Shown piece by piece: positions 40,561 to 51,717 of a stretch of 64,000 nt of DNA. The number at the start of each line of letters is the position of its first letter. Within the stretch, counting starts at the first letter, position 1. Below the pieces are notes generated by a model. The model did not search any database, was not told the DNA's origin, and saw only the letters and a program-made list of their open reading frames with translations. Source of the stretch: Schizochytrium sp. TIO01 (taxonomy: Eukaryota > Sar > Bigyra > Thraustochytrida > Thraustochytriidae). The DNA is taken from positions 1,793,747 to 1,857,746 of the forward strand of contig SMSO01000037.1 in assembly GCA_004764695.1 (NCBI GenBank). The letters are read 5' to 3'. A program made the position numbers and the translations under genes.

Positions 40561-42095
40561 ATCACTGAGCTAACTTGGATGCTTTGCTTTTGCCGATGGT
40601 GCCGATGCTCCTGAGTGGAAAACGGCTGCAGCTTCCAGCTGCCTGGGCACGGCAAGAGTATGCTCTTCTTCGCTGCGCTCTGCTCTGCTCCGCGTTCTCT
40701 TCTGCTTACCTAATTTGCAACGAAATAAGCGGTGCACGCGGGACTGACTAACTAGCTCAAACTTGAGGAATGGGCAATGGAAAGTGGAGATTCTGCACAG
40801 CGCGTGCACAGGTGATCTTGATCTTGTGACAACAACTCTTCAGAAAGCAAACAACACGCAAAGCAAGCGAGCTACCAGCAAACAGTCTGGCTGAATAACC
40901 GCGTGGGCCTCAGCTGGGAGAACGAGGCGTGCGTGAGAACCGCTCTGGGATGGCAGGCTGTATGGCGGGATCACCGAACCGTACAAAGACCAGGAAGGAA
41001 GGTCTCCTGGGCGCGCGCCGGTCGCTACTTCAATTCGTGCTCGCTCGGGCACGAACTCACTCGCTCACTCGCTCGCTTCCTCACTCAGATCCTGGTGCAA
41101 CTGCAGCTAAAGAGGGTGCAAGACTAGACTACTAGGGGCGAAGTTGTGAGGACATTCGACAGCCTGGAGAGCCTTGTCCTCTCTCTGCCGGGGCACGAAT
41201 GAGCAATTGATCGATTATCGATTGTCGATGGTTGATTGAGGTTCTTGATTACTTATATGATGCAGTTATTTATTTGTAATTATTTTATCATTTTATGTTT
41301 CTTTTATTTTAAAGCAAAAAAAGAAAGGAGCCTACTTACCATGAATAATTAGAAGGGGGATGTGCACGTGAAGCAGGTAATTCATTGTATAGCACTGAAG
41401 GCAATATGAATGCAGGAGGAAGAGTGGGTAAAGTGTCTATCTCGTGAAGCTGACTCCCCTACCCCACTCTCGACTTAGAATCTGCTACGTGCCTTATGTT
41501 GATACATTTTCATAGATCTAGCAGAAGTTTCGTAATTTCAATTTTTATTATTTTTTTCAAAATATAACATGTTTATTTTAATTTTAAATTTCTAAGAATT
41601 AAAGTGTCTTTTCGAGTTCTTTTCCCCCGTAGCTTAGCGATGATTTACGATAGTACTGGTGCTTCAAGAGCTCGAAGTTTCCAGTTTCTTGAGCCTGGCA
41701 CTGCAAGAGAGTCGCGATATTGCTACGGCCGCCAAATTAATAAGATATAAGCATGGCCTTTCTGTTCTTTAAATATATTTATCTCCAATTATCCTGCGGT
41801 TGGGTGGAGAATTCAGGTTTGATTCTTCTACCTACCTAGAAGCCTACTTTCCAGTTCAATATTTTCGATATTTTGTAAATGAAGATATGTCTATCTTTCG
41901 TTTCCTTTATGCGGTTTGTAATTCGCCTGGTGAACAGAGACACGGTGAAAACCTTGGATGCCGAATTTAGAATGATGCCGATCTCTTGAAGGGCAGGATT
42001 AAATATAGGCAACATTTGACTCTTAGGTGAGAAGGAGGAAGCGAGTACATGGCACAACCGACCTTCTAAATCTCATCACGTTACCTACTGGTCGC

Positions 42096-42359
42096 ATGAA
42101 GTTGAAAGAGGAGGTATGGGTAAACTATTCTATGTATTTCAACCACATCAATCAACTAGGTTTGACTGAAGAAATACACACGAGTCAATCAACTCAAGGA
42201 GTCATCAACTGTAAATTGCCAGGACCTAAGAGAGAGCAGCTACGAATTATAGTACCCAGCATCCCCAGTACCCGATCAGGTGATGAGCTTGAAATGCATA
42301 ATAACATTTACGACGATGAAAACAACTCGTTCAAAGACGATGATAGCATCATATTTTAA
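42096..42359 (+). other. Short open frame, possible relic
   Basis: Eighty-seven residues from an ATG at 42096, within a frame open from 42027. The end is acidic and Asn/Asp-rich (NNIYDDENNSFKDDDSIIF). No family is recognised. It may be a tiny gene, a 3' exon or chance. Confidence 0.2.
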
Positions 42360-43214
42360 AAATTTGCTGTTAAGGTTTGAGTTCCAGGATAAGAAGCACA
42401 TATTCTGCGCAGATGTACAGTATACACCCATAAGCTATAATTGACAAAAAGGTGTCCACAGTTCCTGGGGGGCTGAGGAGGAAGTTTCATGTCTAGCTGC
42501 GCGCGTGTTCTGCGTGCAAGATTATTTTAGTACAGACAACATACGAAGGTGTTTAGGTAGGTTGACGTGGACTTGGCCAAGAAGCTCAAATGATTGCTAA
42601 TAATGCTGAGAGCTAATGCCTTTTATTTATTTATTGGATTTCCAGGAGCCAGGAGCCTGGTTAGTCTCAGTTTAGCCCGAAAAAACCTCGCTGGGAGCCT
42701 GAGCCTTGAATATTTGGTACACACCTGATTTACTTTTTCTTCTCCTTGTCATCGATTTGGAATACTTCATAGGTAAGAACACAAGTACCATTTAGTAGTG
42801 AGCTCTAGCTAGAATAATTGATGGTGAATTTAATTAGATAGCACTTTTAAAAGATTACTCAGCTTGGAGATCGTAAGTTGGGATAAAAATTTGTAAGACT
42901 ACATTTGATAGCTCAAAGTACATGAGGAGGATGAATGATATCAAGGATCTCGTAGGAGGCAGCAGCGCTGATGAGAGCCAGTCAGATGGCATTTTGAAGT
43001 AGCTCCAATAAGTATCTAATAAAAGTAAGGACTCAGATGTCGTGATAATAATGTTATTATATTAAAAAGATTTGATGTATTTCCGAGTCAAGTTCAATTT
43101 ATTTTTTCTTGGAATTTATTTTAATTTTTTAAATATTAAATTTTATTGGCATCAAAATTGGAGGAATTCTTAAAAGGTGTGCGAGGATCTCGGCGTTGGG
43201 GCTACTATTGGCAC

Positions 43215-44159
43215 ATGGTTGTGAACATCGTCATGATAGTATTACCCTCTTGATACTTGCTACGGAATTCACTCTCTGAGGTGCTTAAAATCTTAGCACC
43301 ATTGTACAAGTTCAATATAGTTGTGAGGCTATCGCCCAGCTCATACCAAGTCGATTCTTAAATCAGTTTATCGGATTGAAACCGTGCCTGCCAAACTATG
43401 AAAGGGTTATATATTACTACTCTCCTTGTTCGGACGAATTACAAAGAGTCGGAGCCAAATTTATACAATCAGCACCTGAATCCACTCAGAAGCTTTCCCC
43501 AGGAACTATGAAGATAGAGTCCAATTTGCTAAGGCCTATATGAAAAGGTGGTTTCTATTCCTCAAGGTACGGTGGTCCAGTCCAAGAGAACTAATTTATT
43601 GTGCAACACAATTTGTCGAAGTTTCTTTTACTAATCGAAATGAATAACTTAACTGTGAACCCTGTCTTAATTTGTCGAGATTGTCCTTGCTGCCAATGGG
43701 GGCTACCAGCGCCATTGTAACAAATTTCCAAATTAAGATACCTTGGTTGAGTGCGCATGATGATTTCCTGTTAGACCTCATACTTACGTAGGATATCAAT
43801 AAGAGAGCATCAGTTCACGTCTTACCAAGACGTTCTGCATTGTTTCATAGTTAGGACTATATATACACTTGAGGTCGAGAAAATTGTGAATCTCATTTTT
43901 TTCTGTCCATAAAAGGTTTCATGGTAGATGGCACCCCTTACACCTAAGATCACCCATGTATGCAGAATAGATACTGTAGACCAAATTTCAATGGGATAAA
44001 CGTAACTCCACATAAGTGCGTCTTCGTTTTATATATCGTAATCATGATCAGACCTAAGAACGATATGACTACAATTAGCCATGGAGCAAATAATTGGCGT
44101 TGGCTACTCTTTATAAAATCCTGAATATACGTTGTTTGTGCCATGGTTAACAAAACAAC
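43215..44159 (-). pseudogene. Possible decayed membrane-protein gene
   Basis: Successive minus-strand frames read as protein but each is cut short. A first frame from an ATG at about 44144 includes a clear hydrophobic helix (LFAPWLIVVISFLGLIMITI). A second begins near 44013 with another likely membrane segment (WSTVSILHTWVILGVRG). A third, joined across a seven-A run near 43900, reads NEIHNFLDLKCIYSPNYETM. A later piece (about 43215-43365) reads ESTWYELGDSLTTILNLYNG. The frame breaks at short homopolymers suggest decay of one multi-pass membrane protein, or sequencing errors. A protein-like plus-strand frame overlaps at 43292-43541, so strand assignment is uncertain. Confidence 0.3.
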
Positions 44160-45949
44160 TAGAGCCTTACAACAACTGGCACTTTAGGGTGCGAAGGTAA
44201 GATCTCCGTCCAACCGTTCCTGAGTATTACTTCAACAGGCTTGAGGACAATTCCTCGAACCACTCCAATGTTGACGAGGATGGTTTTGCTGTCTAACAGA
44301 ATGTAACCATATGGCTTCCATCATACAGAAGTTCATTTTGACTCAGTTTCGCAAGACATAAATATATTACTCTGAGAAACCGACTTGTGAGATAGAAACA
44401 TAAATATATAGCGGTCCTCCTTTTAATATCTACTTTGATGTATCAGCTATTCACTTTGTATTGCGATGTTTGAGGAATCACTGAAGACTCCTATGCAAGG
44501 AATCCACGAAAAATTCCCTTCAAAGGCAGTATTTGGCACCATCGACGCAATTGCGGTGTTGGAGTGATATTTAAAAATGGTGGAATAGTTGCTGCACACC
44601 CAGAAGTCTTTAAAAAAACATTGCGAATGTCATTCTTGCATGCATCGATCGAGGTCTAGTAAACTAAATAACATTATAATTCGCAATTCTTTCAACTAGC
44701 TTTTGATATATATTCCCTTTCTGTTGTAATTACGTCAAGAAGAAAGCTTGACTTTCTCAAACTTTATAAATAAGAAGTAAAATCAAAGACTTTTCGGTGA
44801 CCTCAAGAGGACGATGTGGGTTCCTACTCGCTTGGTTACTTACAGCCGTGAAGTATTGGTCTTGACCATCAATCACGGTTGCTGAACAAAAGGTTGTGAG
44901 TTTTAAGAGCCACCTTTTTCTTATATTTCCTTGCAACTCACTTGTTTATTTCATTTTGACGGATAGACCAGACAGTAGGTAGATAGATGCCTAACACTTG
45001 GTACTACCTACCTATAACCTATCTATCTCTTCGTTTCAAGCAATCTCTGCCACTATTTTTTGATATGGGAACCAATCTGCACAAACTGTGCTTGCTACCA
45101 GGGGAAAGTCTTCAGAAGAGCTGATGCAAACCGAAGTAAACCTTTCGGCCTGTCTTCTAGGAAGAGGATCTAGTCCCGCCTATTCAAGCGTAAGAAATAA
45201 CAGAATTTCGCAAAGGTAAAAGAGCAGCAGCCGCAGCAGCACTTCGATCCTGTTTCCCTGGAGACTTCACAGTTCGGGTTCCCGACTGCTTCGTGAGAGC
45301 CCTCACCCAAAGCAAAGACATGTGATCAATATAAACAGGTACATCCTGATCCTCAACGACAGCAGCACCTACCCAGTGCAGCAGCCACCCAATCAGCAGA
45401 CTTGCCAGGAAGTAGTAGTGAGTAGTAATCTTGTTGTGGCATCATTATGCCGCCAAAAACCCGGCGAGCAGCCCAAAGTAACCAACCAGCTTAGTGGAGC
45501 GTTGACCCTTACATATTGAAAATGTCTGACTGCCTGCAGTTGAACGTTCGAAGCACGAGTCAGATCTTCGCTCTTGCAAGCCGGGCCTCGAGCTCTTTAT
45601 CCCTGGCTCTCCGTTCCCATTCTACAGGAACCGCCGCCGACGCAAGGCGCCTCAGCCGAGACCTGCCACAGGTTTAATGTAATGAATGCCAAATGCCTTA
45701 AACGGACACGTGTCCTCCTCCTCCTCCTCCTCCTCTTCGTGCAATATCCACCGCCAAAGCCACCGCGATCCCTGGCGTGTTTATGAACGAAGTTCGGGCT
45801 CGCGAACGACTCTAACGGAGTAAAGCGGGCGAATGCACCGGGAACCCAAATGCAAGAGCATGCTGATCAACCTGAGGATTTATTTCCGCCAAGGCCAAGA
45901 CCCATGCGAGAACCTCTCAAAGCTGGCCGAAGTATGCATGCATATTTGT

Positions 45950-46115
45950 TTCATACGAATGTACATATGTATGGATTTATGGATGTATGTTTGAGAAGTC
46001 TAAATGTATGGGTGTATGTATGGATGTATGGATGTATGTATGTATGTATGGATGTATGTTTTACACGTATGTATGTATGGATGGATGTATGGATGGATGT
46101 ATGGATGTGGATGTA
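45950..46115. repeat. (TATG)n/(GATG)n repeat tract
   Basis: Interleaved TATG, GATG and TGTA units over about 165 bases; translates as Met/Tyr/Val/Trp-rich artefact frames. Confidence 0.88.
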
Positions 46116-46540
46116 CCAGATGGCAGCTAGCCAGCTCGCTACCGAATCATCAGTCTGAGCAAAACACGCTGTCTAACAGCGCAGGAACAATGGCTTCAGG
46201 ACTGCCGGCTTGCCAGAATCTACCACAAGCAGCATCCAGATCCAAGTCGAGCTTGGACACAGATCGCCGCGACGTCCGTGAATGAAACCAGCTGGCACTG
46301 TAGCATTGGTGGTGGAGCCCAACCTTTAGTAAAAAAACCGTGCTCAGGTTGGCCTCACTTTTGGGCGAAGAGCAACTTGTTACGAGTAATGTCGCCCTCC
46401 TCAGCGATGGAGCATCCACATCTCGAACATTTAGCACTCCCTGGTTTGGTCTATAGCATTTCATAAAACATGACAAGATTCCGGTTGTTAGTTGTTATTC
46501 ACTTAGGTACCTCCAAATTGTCAGGCCAAATCGAATTGTG

Positions 46541-46834
46541 GTTTGTCTGTTTGTTTGTTTGTTTGTTTGTTTGTTTGTTTGTTTGTTTGTTTGTTTGTTT
46601 GTTTGTTTGTTTGTTTGTTTGTTTGTTTGTTTGTTTGTTTGTTTGTTTGTTTGTTTGTTTGTTTGTTTGTTTGTTTGTTTGTTTGTTTGTTTGTTTGTTT
46701 GTTTGTTTGTTTGTTTGTTTGTTTGTTTGTTTGTTTGTTTGTTTGTTTGTTTGTTTGTTTGTTTGTTTGTTTGTTTGTTTGTTTGTTTGTTTGTTTGTTT
46801 GTTTGTTTGTTTGTTTGTTTGTTTGTTTGTTTGT
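46541..46834. repeat. (TTTG)n array, about 73 units
   Basis: A 294-base, almost perfect TTTG array with one C substitution near its left end (GTCTG). Because the unit has four bases and no stop in any register, three plus frames and three minus frames stay open (Cys-Leu-Phe-Val or Lys-Gln-Thr-Asn repeats); none is a gene. Confidence 0.98.
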
Positions 46835-48040
46835 CACTGCGAAGGCAGCCTGGTTTCCGTGCAAGCCGAGCAAGGTTCTCGTTGGCGTCCTGCTGTCTCC
46901 GAGCTTCAGCTTGACTCCAGCAGGGACAGAGTCCAAGAGCTGATCGATCTCTACAGCTTTGGTTCAATCGCGGATGGTAGTCAGCAGGTAGGTAGTAGGT
47001 AGGTAGGCGCCTACGTGGCTGAAGCCCGCCAAGAACAGGCCGAACCCTGCTTTAATAAGCTGGCAGCTTGAAGCGCTCTGTGGCGAAGTAAATAACCCAC
47101 TGTAGATGGCCAGGGCAAACTAGAGTATTCCTATTCTTGATAGTATAGGGAGACGCAGTAGACTTTGTGAAGAAGTCTGCGAGTCTGCTTGGGTTTAAGG
47201 GAAGACTTTGGCGGTTTAACTTTAGGCTTCACTCTTTGCTTCAAGGGAAGGGGGCCTTGCGAATACAAGAGCGTCCTCAGATTAGGACGTAGTCTTTTCT
47301 GAGAGTTTTAGCTTTGGCGCCGCTTTCGGCTCTGTTCTTGTTCTTGTTCTCACGGCTGGGTACTCGAGTACCTGATACTGGCGGGTACTTACCACAAGGT
47401 GGGCCTATATCTAGACTGATTCCGCAGATCATGAAGCGTCATTGCTCATCATCAACCTCAAGCTTGAGGCCATTCTGCAACATCTTGAAGGAGTTCTTGA
47501 GACTTTGCTGTTTCTGCTGTTGGCGTCGTTAATGTTGTTGTTGGTACCACTGTTGAAGTTGTCGATTGAATTGTCATTCTAAGGATATAGTTTTTATTGA
47601 TATTATATAATTGTTACTCTTATCAATCTTATTATAATAGGTATACTACTACTGACTATGAGCAATATGGGAATGAGATGAAGCAGGCAAACAGTCGATT
47701 CCTCGAGCCGTGAGGCAAAACCCTTCAGGAGCTTCGTTTGTGGGGCGTGCGTGAAGACCCGTTGGGCGAGCTAGGCACAGAAAGGGAGCTCCTGAGAGAG
47801 TCTCGAACCTTATTACAACGACTGAAGCGTAGTTAGGACTGCCAGGTTGGCGTTGTTTGAGCGGATTGCGAACTTTGGGGCGTTGACGACTCTGACTTCT
47901 TCTTCTTCTTCTTCTTCTTCTCTACGATTGATATTGTTGATTTCTGCCATTCAGATCTGTAGAGATCAACTTGATACATTGGAGCTTCTTGGTTCGCGAG
48001 CTGCAAAACAACACACGGGGTTCTCGGCGAACGAACGAAA

Positions 48041-49357
48041 ATGCCAGCGCAATATACCAATTCTTATGCAGCTGCAATGAAAAGAGTCCCGAGTGAAAAT
48101 AACGGGCTCGACGGCGAAGGATTTGTTTCAAGACACGCCCCACGGCTTCCTGGATTCTCAGCTCAGCGTTTTCCAGTGGGAATGGGAAACTCGGGGTCTT
48201 CGTCGATGACAGATGCCAACCACAAAGACACGCAAACGTCAAGACAACGCAATACGAACACCAGAAAAGAAAATGCCATCGAGATTTTGGGCATCACTCT
48301 CGAGCTTAAGTGGTTAAGTCTCATCCTGCTCATCGTACAGAACACTGTACTTGTACTTGCGATGAGGTTTTCTCGAACGAACACAGCTTCGGATGGCATG
48401 CTTTACAAGTCATCCACCGCAGTTGTCATGGCTGAGGTACTGAAGCTCTGTATCTCTACCTACGGCGTGTACAAGGAGCGCGAAAGCAAAGGAGACTTTC
48501 TCGAGTTTGCCGGAGACGAGCTCACGAACCCAGATATCCTCAAACTCGCAGTTCCTGGCATTCTATATACCATTCAAAACAACCTTCTTTTCCTTGCTCT
48601 TTCCAACCTGGAAGCCGCAGTTTATCAGGTTACCTACCAGCTCAAGATCCTCACTACAGCCATGTTCAGTATCGCTATGCTAGGCCGGACCTTGTCCATG
48701 TATCAGATGCTAGCCCTTGTGATGCTCATGATGGGAGTGGCCATGGTGCAGCTTTCCTCTACCTCGGGCGGAGGTAATAAAGATCGGGCTTCTGAAGGTA
48801 ACCGTTTGGTTGGTGTGACTTGTGTTCTTCTGGCGTGTGTATCCTCTGGCTTCGCTGGTGTTTACACAGAAAAGATTCTAAAACATGGCCGCGTGGTGTC
48901 CTTGTTCACTCGTAACATGCAGCTCGCTGTCTTTGGTATTATCCTTGGCCTTCTCGGCGTGATTATGAATGATGCTGTAGACGTGTTTGAGCACGGCTTC
49001 TTTAGCGGTTACACGCCTATTGTATGGCTCGTGGTGATAGTACAGGCAGCAGGTGGTCTTATGATTGCTGTGGTGATGAAGTATGCAGATAACATTCTCA
49101 AGGGCTTTGCCACATCCATCTCCATCATTCTGTCCTCAGTATTGTCCAGCCTCTTGTTCGGGTTTTCTCTTACTTTGCAGTTTGTAGCTGGGACCACTGT
49201 AGTGATTGGTGCGGTCTTCCTCTTCGGGGTCAAGCCCCGCACGAAGCGCCATGAGTCGTCTTCGTATGATATTGAGCAGCGAGGTAATGCAGTTGGGCAT
49301 CGACCACTGACCTCAGGCAAGGGTGGCTCCCAGATCGCATCTATGTTGCGCGTCTAA
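48041..49357 (+). CDS. Nucleotide-sugar transporter, SLC35A-like
   Basis: A Golgi/ER nucleotide-sugar antiporter of the SLC35A (UDP-galactose / UDP-N-acetylglucosamine / CMP-sialic acid) branch; 438 residues. An 80-residue hydrophilic, Asn/Ser-rich N-terminus precedes about ten membrane helices (from about 90 to 400). Family signatures are LYKSSTAVVMAEVLKL at 121-136, GILYTIQNNLLFLALSNLEA followed by VYQVTYQLKILTTAMFSI, and in the second half GFAGVYTEKILKH and KYADNILKGFATSISIILSS. The substrate cannot be told from sequence alone within this branch. Start ATG at 48041 (AAAATGC) is the first in the frame. An AATAAA-like, A-rich stretch lies about 145 bases after the stop (near 49505) and may direct polyadenylation. 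It lies divergent to nothing nearby; the next gene converges on it. Confidence 0.93.
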   Translation: MPAQYTNSYAAAMKRVPSENNGLDGEGFVSRHAPRLPGFSAQRFPVGMGNSGSSSMTDANHKDTQTSRQRNTNTRKENAIEILGITLELKWLSLILLIVQNTVLVLAMRFSRTNTASDGMLYKSSTAVVMAEVLKLCISTYGVYKERESKGDFLEFAGDELTNPDILKLAVPGILYTIQNNLLFLALSNLEAAVYQVTYQLKILTTAMFSIAMLGRTLSMYQMLALVMLMMGVAMVQLSSTSGGGNKDRASEGNRLVGVTCVLLACVSSGFAGVYTEKILKHGRVVSLFTRNMQLAVFGIILGLLGVIMNDAVDVFEHGFFSGYTPIVWLVVIVQAAGGLMIAVVMKYADNILKGFATSISIILSSVLSSLLFGFSLTLQFVAGTTVVIGAVFLFGVKPRTKRHESSSYDIEQRGNAVGHRPLTSGKGGSQIASMLRV

Positions 49358-50160
49358 CGGGCTTTCGCATTTGCACTCATCTTATGACTGTTTTTTAACT
49401 AGCTACCATGTATTCGGGCAGAGATGTGCAAGTTCTCGCCTATTGATGTTGCATATGAACAGCGCCAGCAAACCTGAAGCCAAATAGGTTTTTGGAAGAA
49501 AAAAATAAAAAATAGACAACTACAAAGCAAACTACAAAATCGCACCTTATAACGGAGGCACGTTCCCCATAGGAACGGTCGTCTGCAGATCCCCTAGCAT
49601 AGTCCTTATAACGCAGCAATCAAGCCCTTGCTTAGCACACAGCATCAGGAAGCTCTCTGCAAGTGGAGAGGACAAAAGAAAAACTACGAAACGATTAAAA
49701 GAGCAAATAACAAAAAACGATACGTCTAAGCAGCATCAAATAAACCCATGAATAAAGGCAGGCGAATGCTCGCAAACAAGAAACACAAGTAGAAAAGGAA
49801 TACTACGACGATCATATGAACTCTTGATTCTAAGAGTCACTGGCGCCCACCAAAACTCAACAATATTGAGGACAGCAAAACAAAAGAAAAAAGTGGTACT
49901 TCATTGGGCCGTCTAGCTTGAAGTCAATGTGATGACAAGTAGATAGATGTAAGAGCATAAATGTACAAACGAAAAAGGAGGAAGTAGCGACAGGTAAGGG
50001 TTCTCTTCTTTCTAAAAACTTTTATTTCTTCATCATTATGCTCCCTCTCCTCTGAACAGAAGCTTCGGACCTCCAACCCTTTTACTGAACTTCAGGTCTT
50101 TAGTCTGATCAATCACGCAACTCAACGCAACGGCAAATTTTGAAAATGTTGTCTCGAGCA
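49358..50160. other. Convergent spacer, transporter to UFSP2-like gene
   Basis: A-rich 3' flank of both genes, with no repeat of note. At its right end (50040-50160) a minus-strand frame different from the UFSP2 frame stays open and protein-like past the UFSP2 stop; see findings. Confidence 0.45.
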
Positions 50161-51717
50161 TCAAACCATGGGCAATATCAAGGTCCATGCCAGTGATGTC
50201 GAAGCACGTTTTCCAGGCGACAGTACCGACTTGATTGTTCTCCAGCCAACAGGAAGTGCTGAGTAACCTTCCATCCGTGAGACCTCTTCTACAAGCTGTG
50301 AGAGGTTATCATCTCTTGCAGCATAGTAGTGTGGGTCAACAATGAGCAGCTTACTCTCCGCCATAGGGCGGCCAAGAGCAGTGCGTGCCGTGCCCGCAAT
50401 GACAAGAGCAAGGTTAGCACCACAAGCAACTACTGGAGTGTTAGCACCAACCAAATGCTCCTCGATTTGTGTGAATGCATCTTCATAGTCCCCATGTGCC
50501 CTAATAAATCGACAATCTACATCATATCGATCACTCAAGATCCATGAAATTTCTTGCGACCCAATCCACTGCTTGCAAGGCGGTTGGAAGTTAGTATCCA
50601 TCACATTCATTTCTTTAAGACGCTTCTGAACTTCGATAACATTAGGCACTAGCTCTTGTGTAGCATCTGTTGCTTTAGAGGGAGATTCAACTACGCTATA
50701 TCCATTATAGTGGAAATAACTCAACATCATTTGTAAGCTTCGGTATGCACAACCCCATCCTCGATCATCAAGATTTTGCATTCCATAATGATAATAGTCA
50801 AATCTACCTCTTACAAGATGTATTTTAGATGCGTCCACTTGGTTAGGCTCTTTTGCCCGCAAATGTATATTTGATCTTGGCAGGGGCTCTTTTTCGGTGG
50901 CGCAAAACACGAAATTGTGTACGCGGGAAACAGAGCTTGGGAGTCGGGAGCTTGCCGGAAGACCGAGTTCGCGGCGAATCCTTGTGATTCTGGTAGGATC
51001 TCGACAACCTCGAATGTGAACAGGCAAGCCATCATTTATCACATGGACCTGAATGTCAGCAGCAATACCTGAACTCCGTGCTACTAGTAGTTCCTGGTCT
51101 GCCATTTCAAGAAGTCTAGTAAAAGCTTGAGCACAGGTCGTATCTTTAGGTACCAATGTGCAAACCTCGATGCGGTGGAAGTCAGTGCCGAAACTGCCAT
51201 TGTTAGGGGTCTTAGTGCAGCAAAGCTGTACTCCTCGAGCGGGCATAGATGCATCTGAAGGGAGCATATATGGGATGAGGCGCACAATCACTCTATTTTG
51301 AAATTGGAGGGAGTTTCGGCAAGCAGCAAAACTATTTCCAGTTGACAAGACTTTGTCTAGCTCTAAGCTCTCTACTAAGGATTGTGACAAGTTGATATCT
51401 ACGCCCACAGGTACAACTTTAGAAGATATCGAAGACCTGAACGCCACAACATTTTCCGAGATGGTTTCAAGTTCTCCAGAAATTCGTAATATGAAGTTGG
51501 CCACTAGAACAAACTTATCTAAGTTGTTAGCGCTCCCTTCGGGGAGCTCGTTTTGCAAAGTCCCGGTTGATCTTTCCACATAACTCGACACGCCGCCTCC
51601 GACAGGAGACTTCAATGTGCCTCCGCAAGGTGCTGTAAGTGCTTGCAGCTTTGGAATCGGTAACTCTGCAGACACTCTAGGACGATCGGACGCACCGAAA
51701 GTCCCCTTTATCGACAT
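50161..51717 (-). CDS. UFM1-specific protease 2-like cysteine peptidase
   Basis: Peptidase family C78, which matures the ubiquitin-like modifier UFM1 and removes it from targets such as ER-bound ribosomes. The 518-residue protein has a poorly conserved N-terminal half (1-290) and a C-terminal catalytic domain (about 300-518). Catalytic Cys323 lies in DDRGWGCAYRSLQ, preceded by the HYGMQNLD loop with the family tyrosine region; Asp461 and His463 lie in LLIVDPHYYA; KQWIGSQEISWIL is a further family signature. The long N-terminal half is typical of UFSP2 and distinguishes it from short UFSP1. The open frame begins at TTG (51759); ATG at 51717 is first. The last 30 residues run VGWRTIKSVLSPGKR to LILPMV, matching the family end loosely. 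Its presence implies a UFM1 pathway in this organism. Confidence 0.93.
   Translation of the reverse strand: MSIKGTFGASDRPRVSAELPIPKLQALTAPCGGTLKSPVGGGVSSYVERSTGTLQNELPEGSANNLDKFVLVANFILRISGELETISENVVAFRSSISSKVVPVGVDINLSQSLVESLELDKVLSTGNSFAACRNSLQFQNRVIVRLIPYMLPSDASMPARGVQLCCTKTPNNGSFGTDFHRIEVCTLVPKDTTCAQAFTRLLEMADQELLVARSSGIAADIQVHVINDGLPVHIRGCRDPTRITRIRRELGLPASSRLPSSVSRVHNFVFCATEKEPLPRSNIHLRAKEPNQVDASKIHLVRGRFDYYHYGMQNLDDRGWGCAYRSLQMMLSYFHYNGYSVVESPSKATDATQELVPNVIEVQKRLKEMNVMDTNFQPPCKQWIGSQEISWILSDRYDVDCRFIRAHGDYEDAFTQIEEHLVGANTPVVACGANLALVIAGTARTALGRPMAESKLLIVDPHYYAARDDNLSQLVEEVSRMEGYSALPVGWRTIKSVLSPGKRASTSLAWTLILPMV

Larger units (their letters stand above)
39381..48040. other. 8.7-kb gene-poor, repeat-rich span
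   Basis: No intact gene is supported. The left part (39381-41200) has GCTT, GGTA, GAAA and GAACGAAA repeats and mixed-composition sequence. The middle (41200-45000) is AT-rich and carries protein-like fragments on both strands that look like gene relics (42096-42359 plus; 43215-44159). The right part holds a TATG/GATG repeat (about 45950-46115) and the 294-base TTTG array (46541-46834). The last 250 bases are the transporter promoter, with a TTC run at 47897-47920. Confidence 0.5.

Noticed and set aside
46470-47002. Frames coding for Cys-Leu-Phe-Val or Lys-Gln-Thr-Asn repeats
   Set aside because: They exist only because the (TTTG)n array has no stop in any register; no start context or flanking domain supports a gene.
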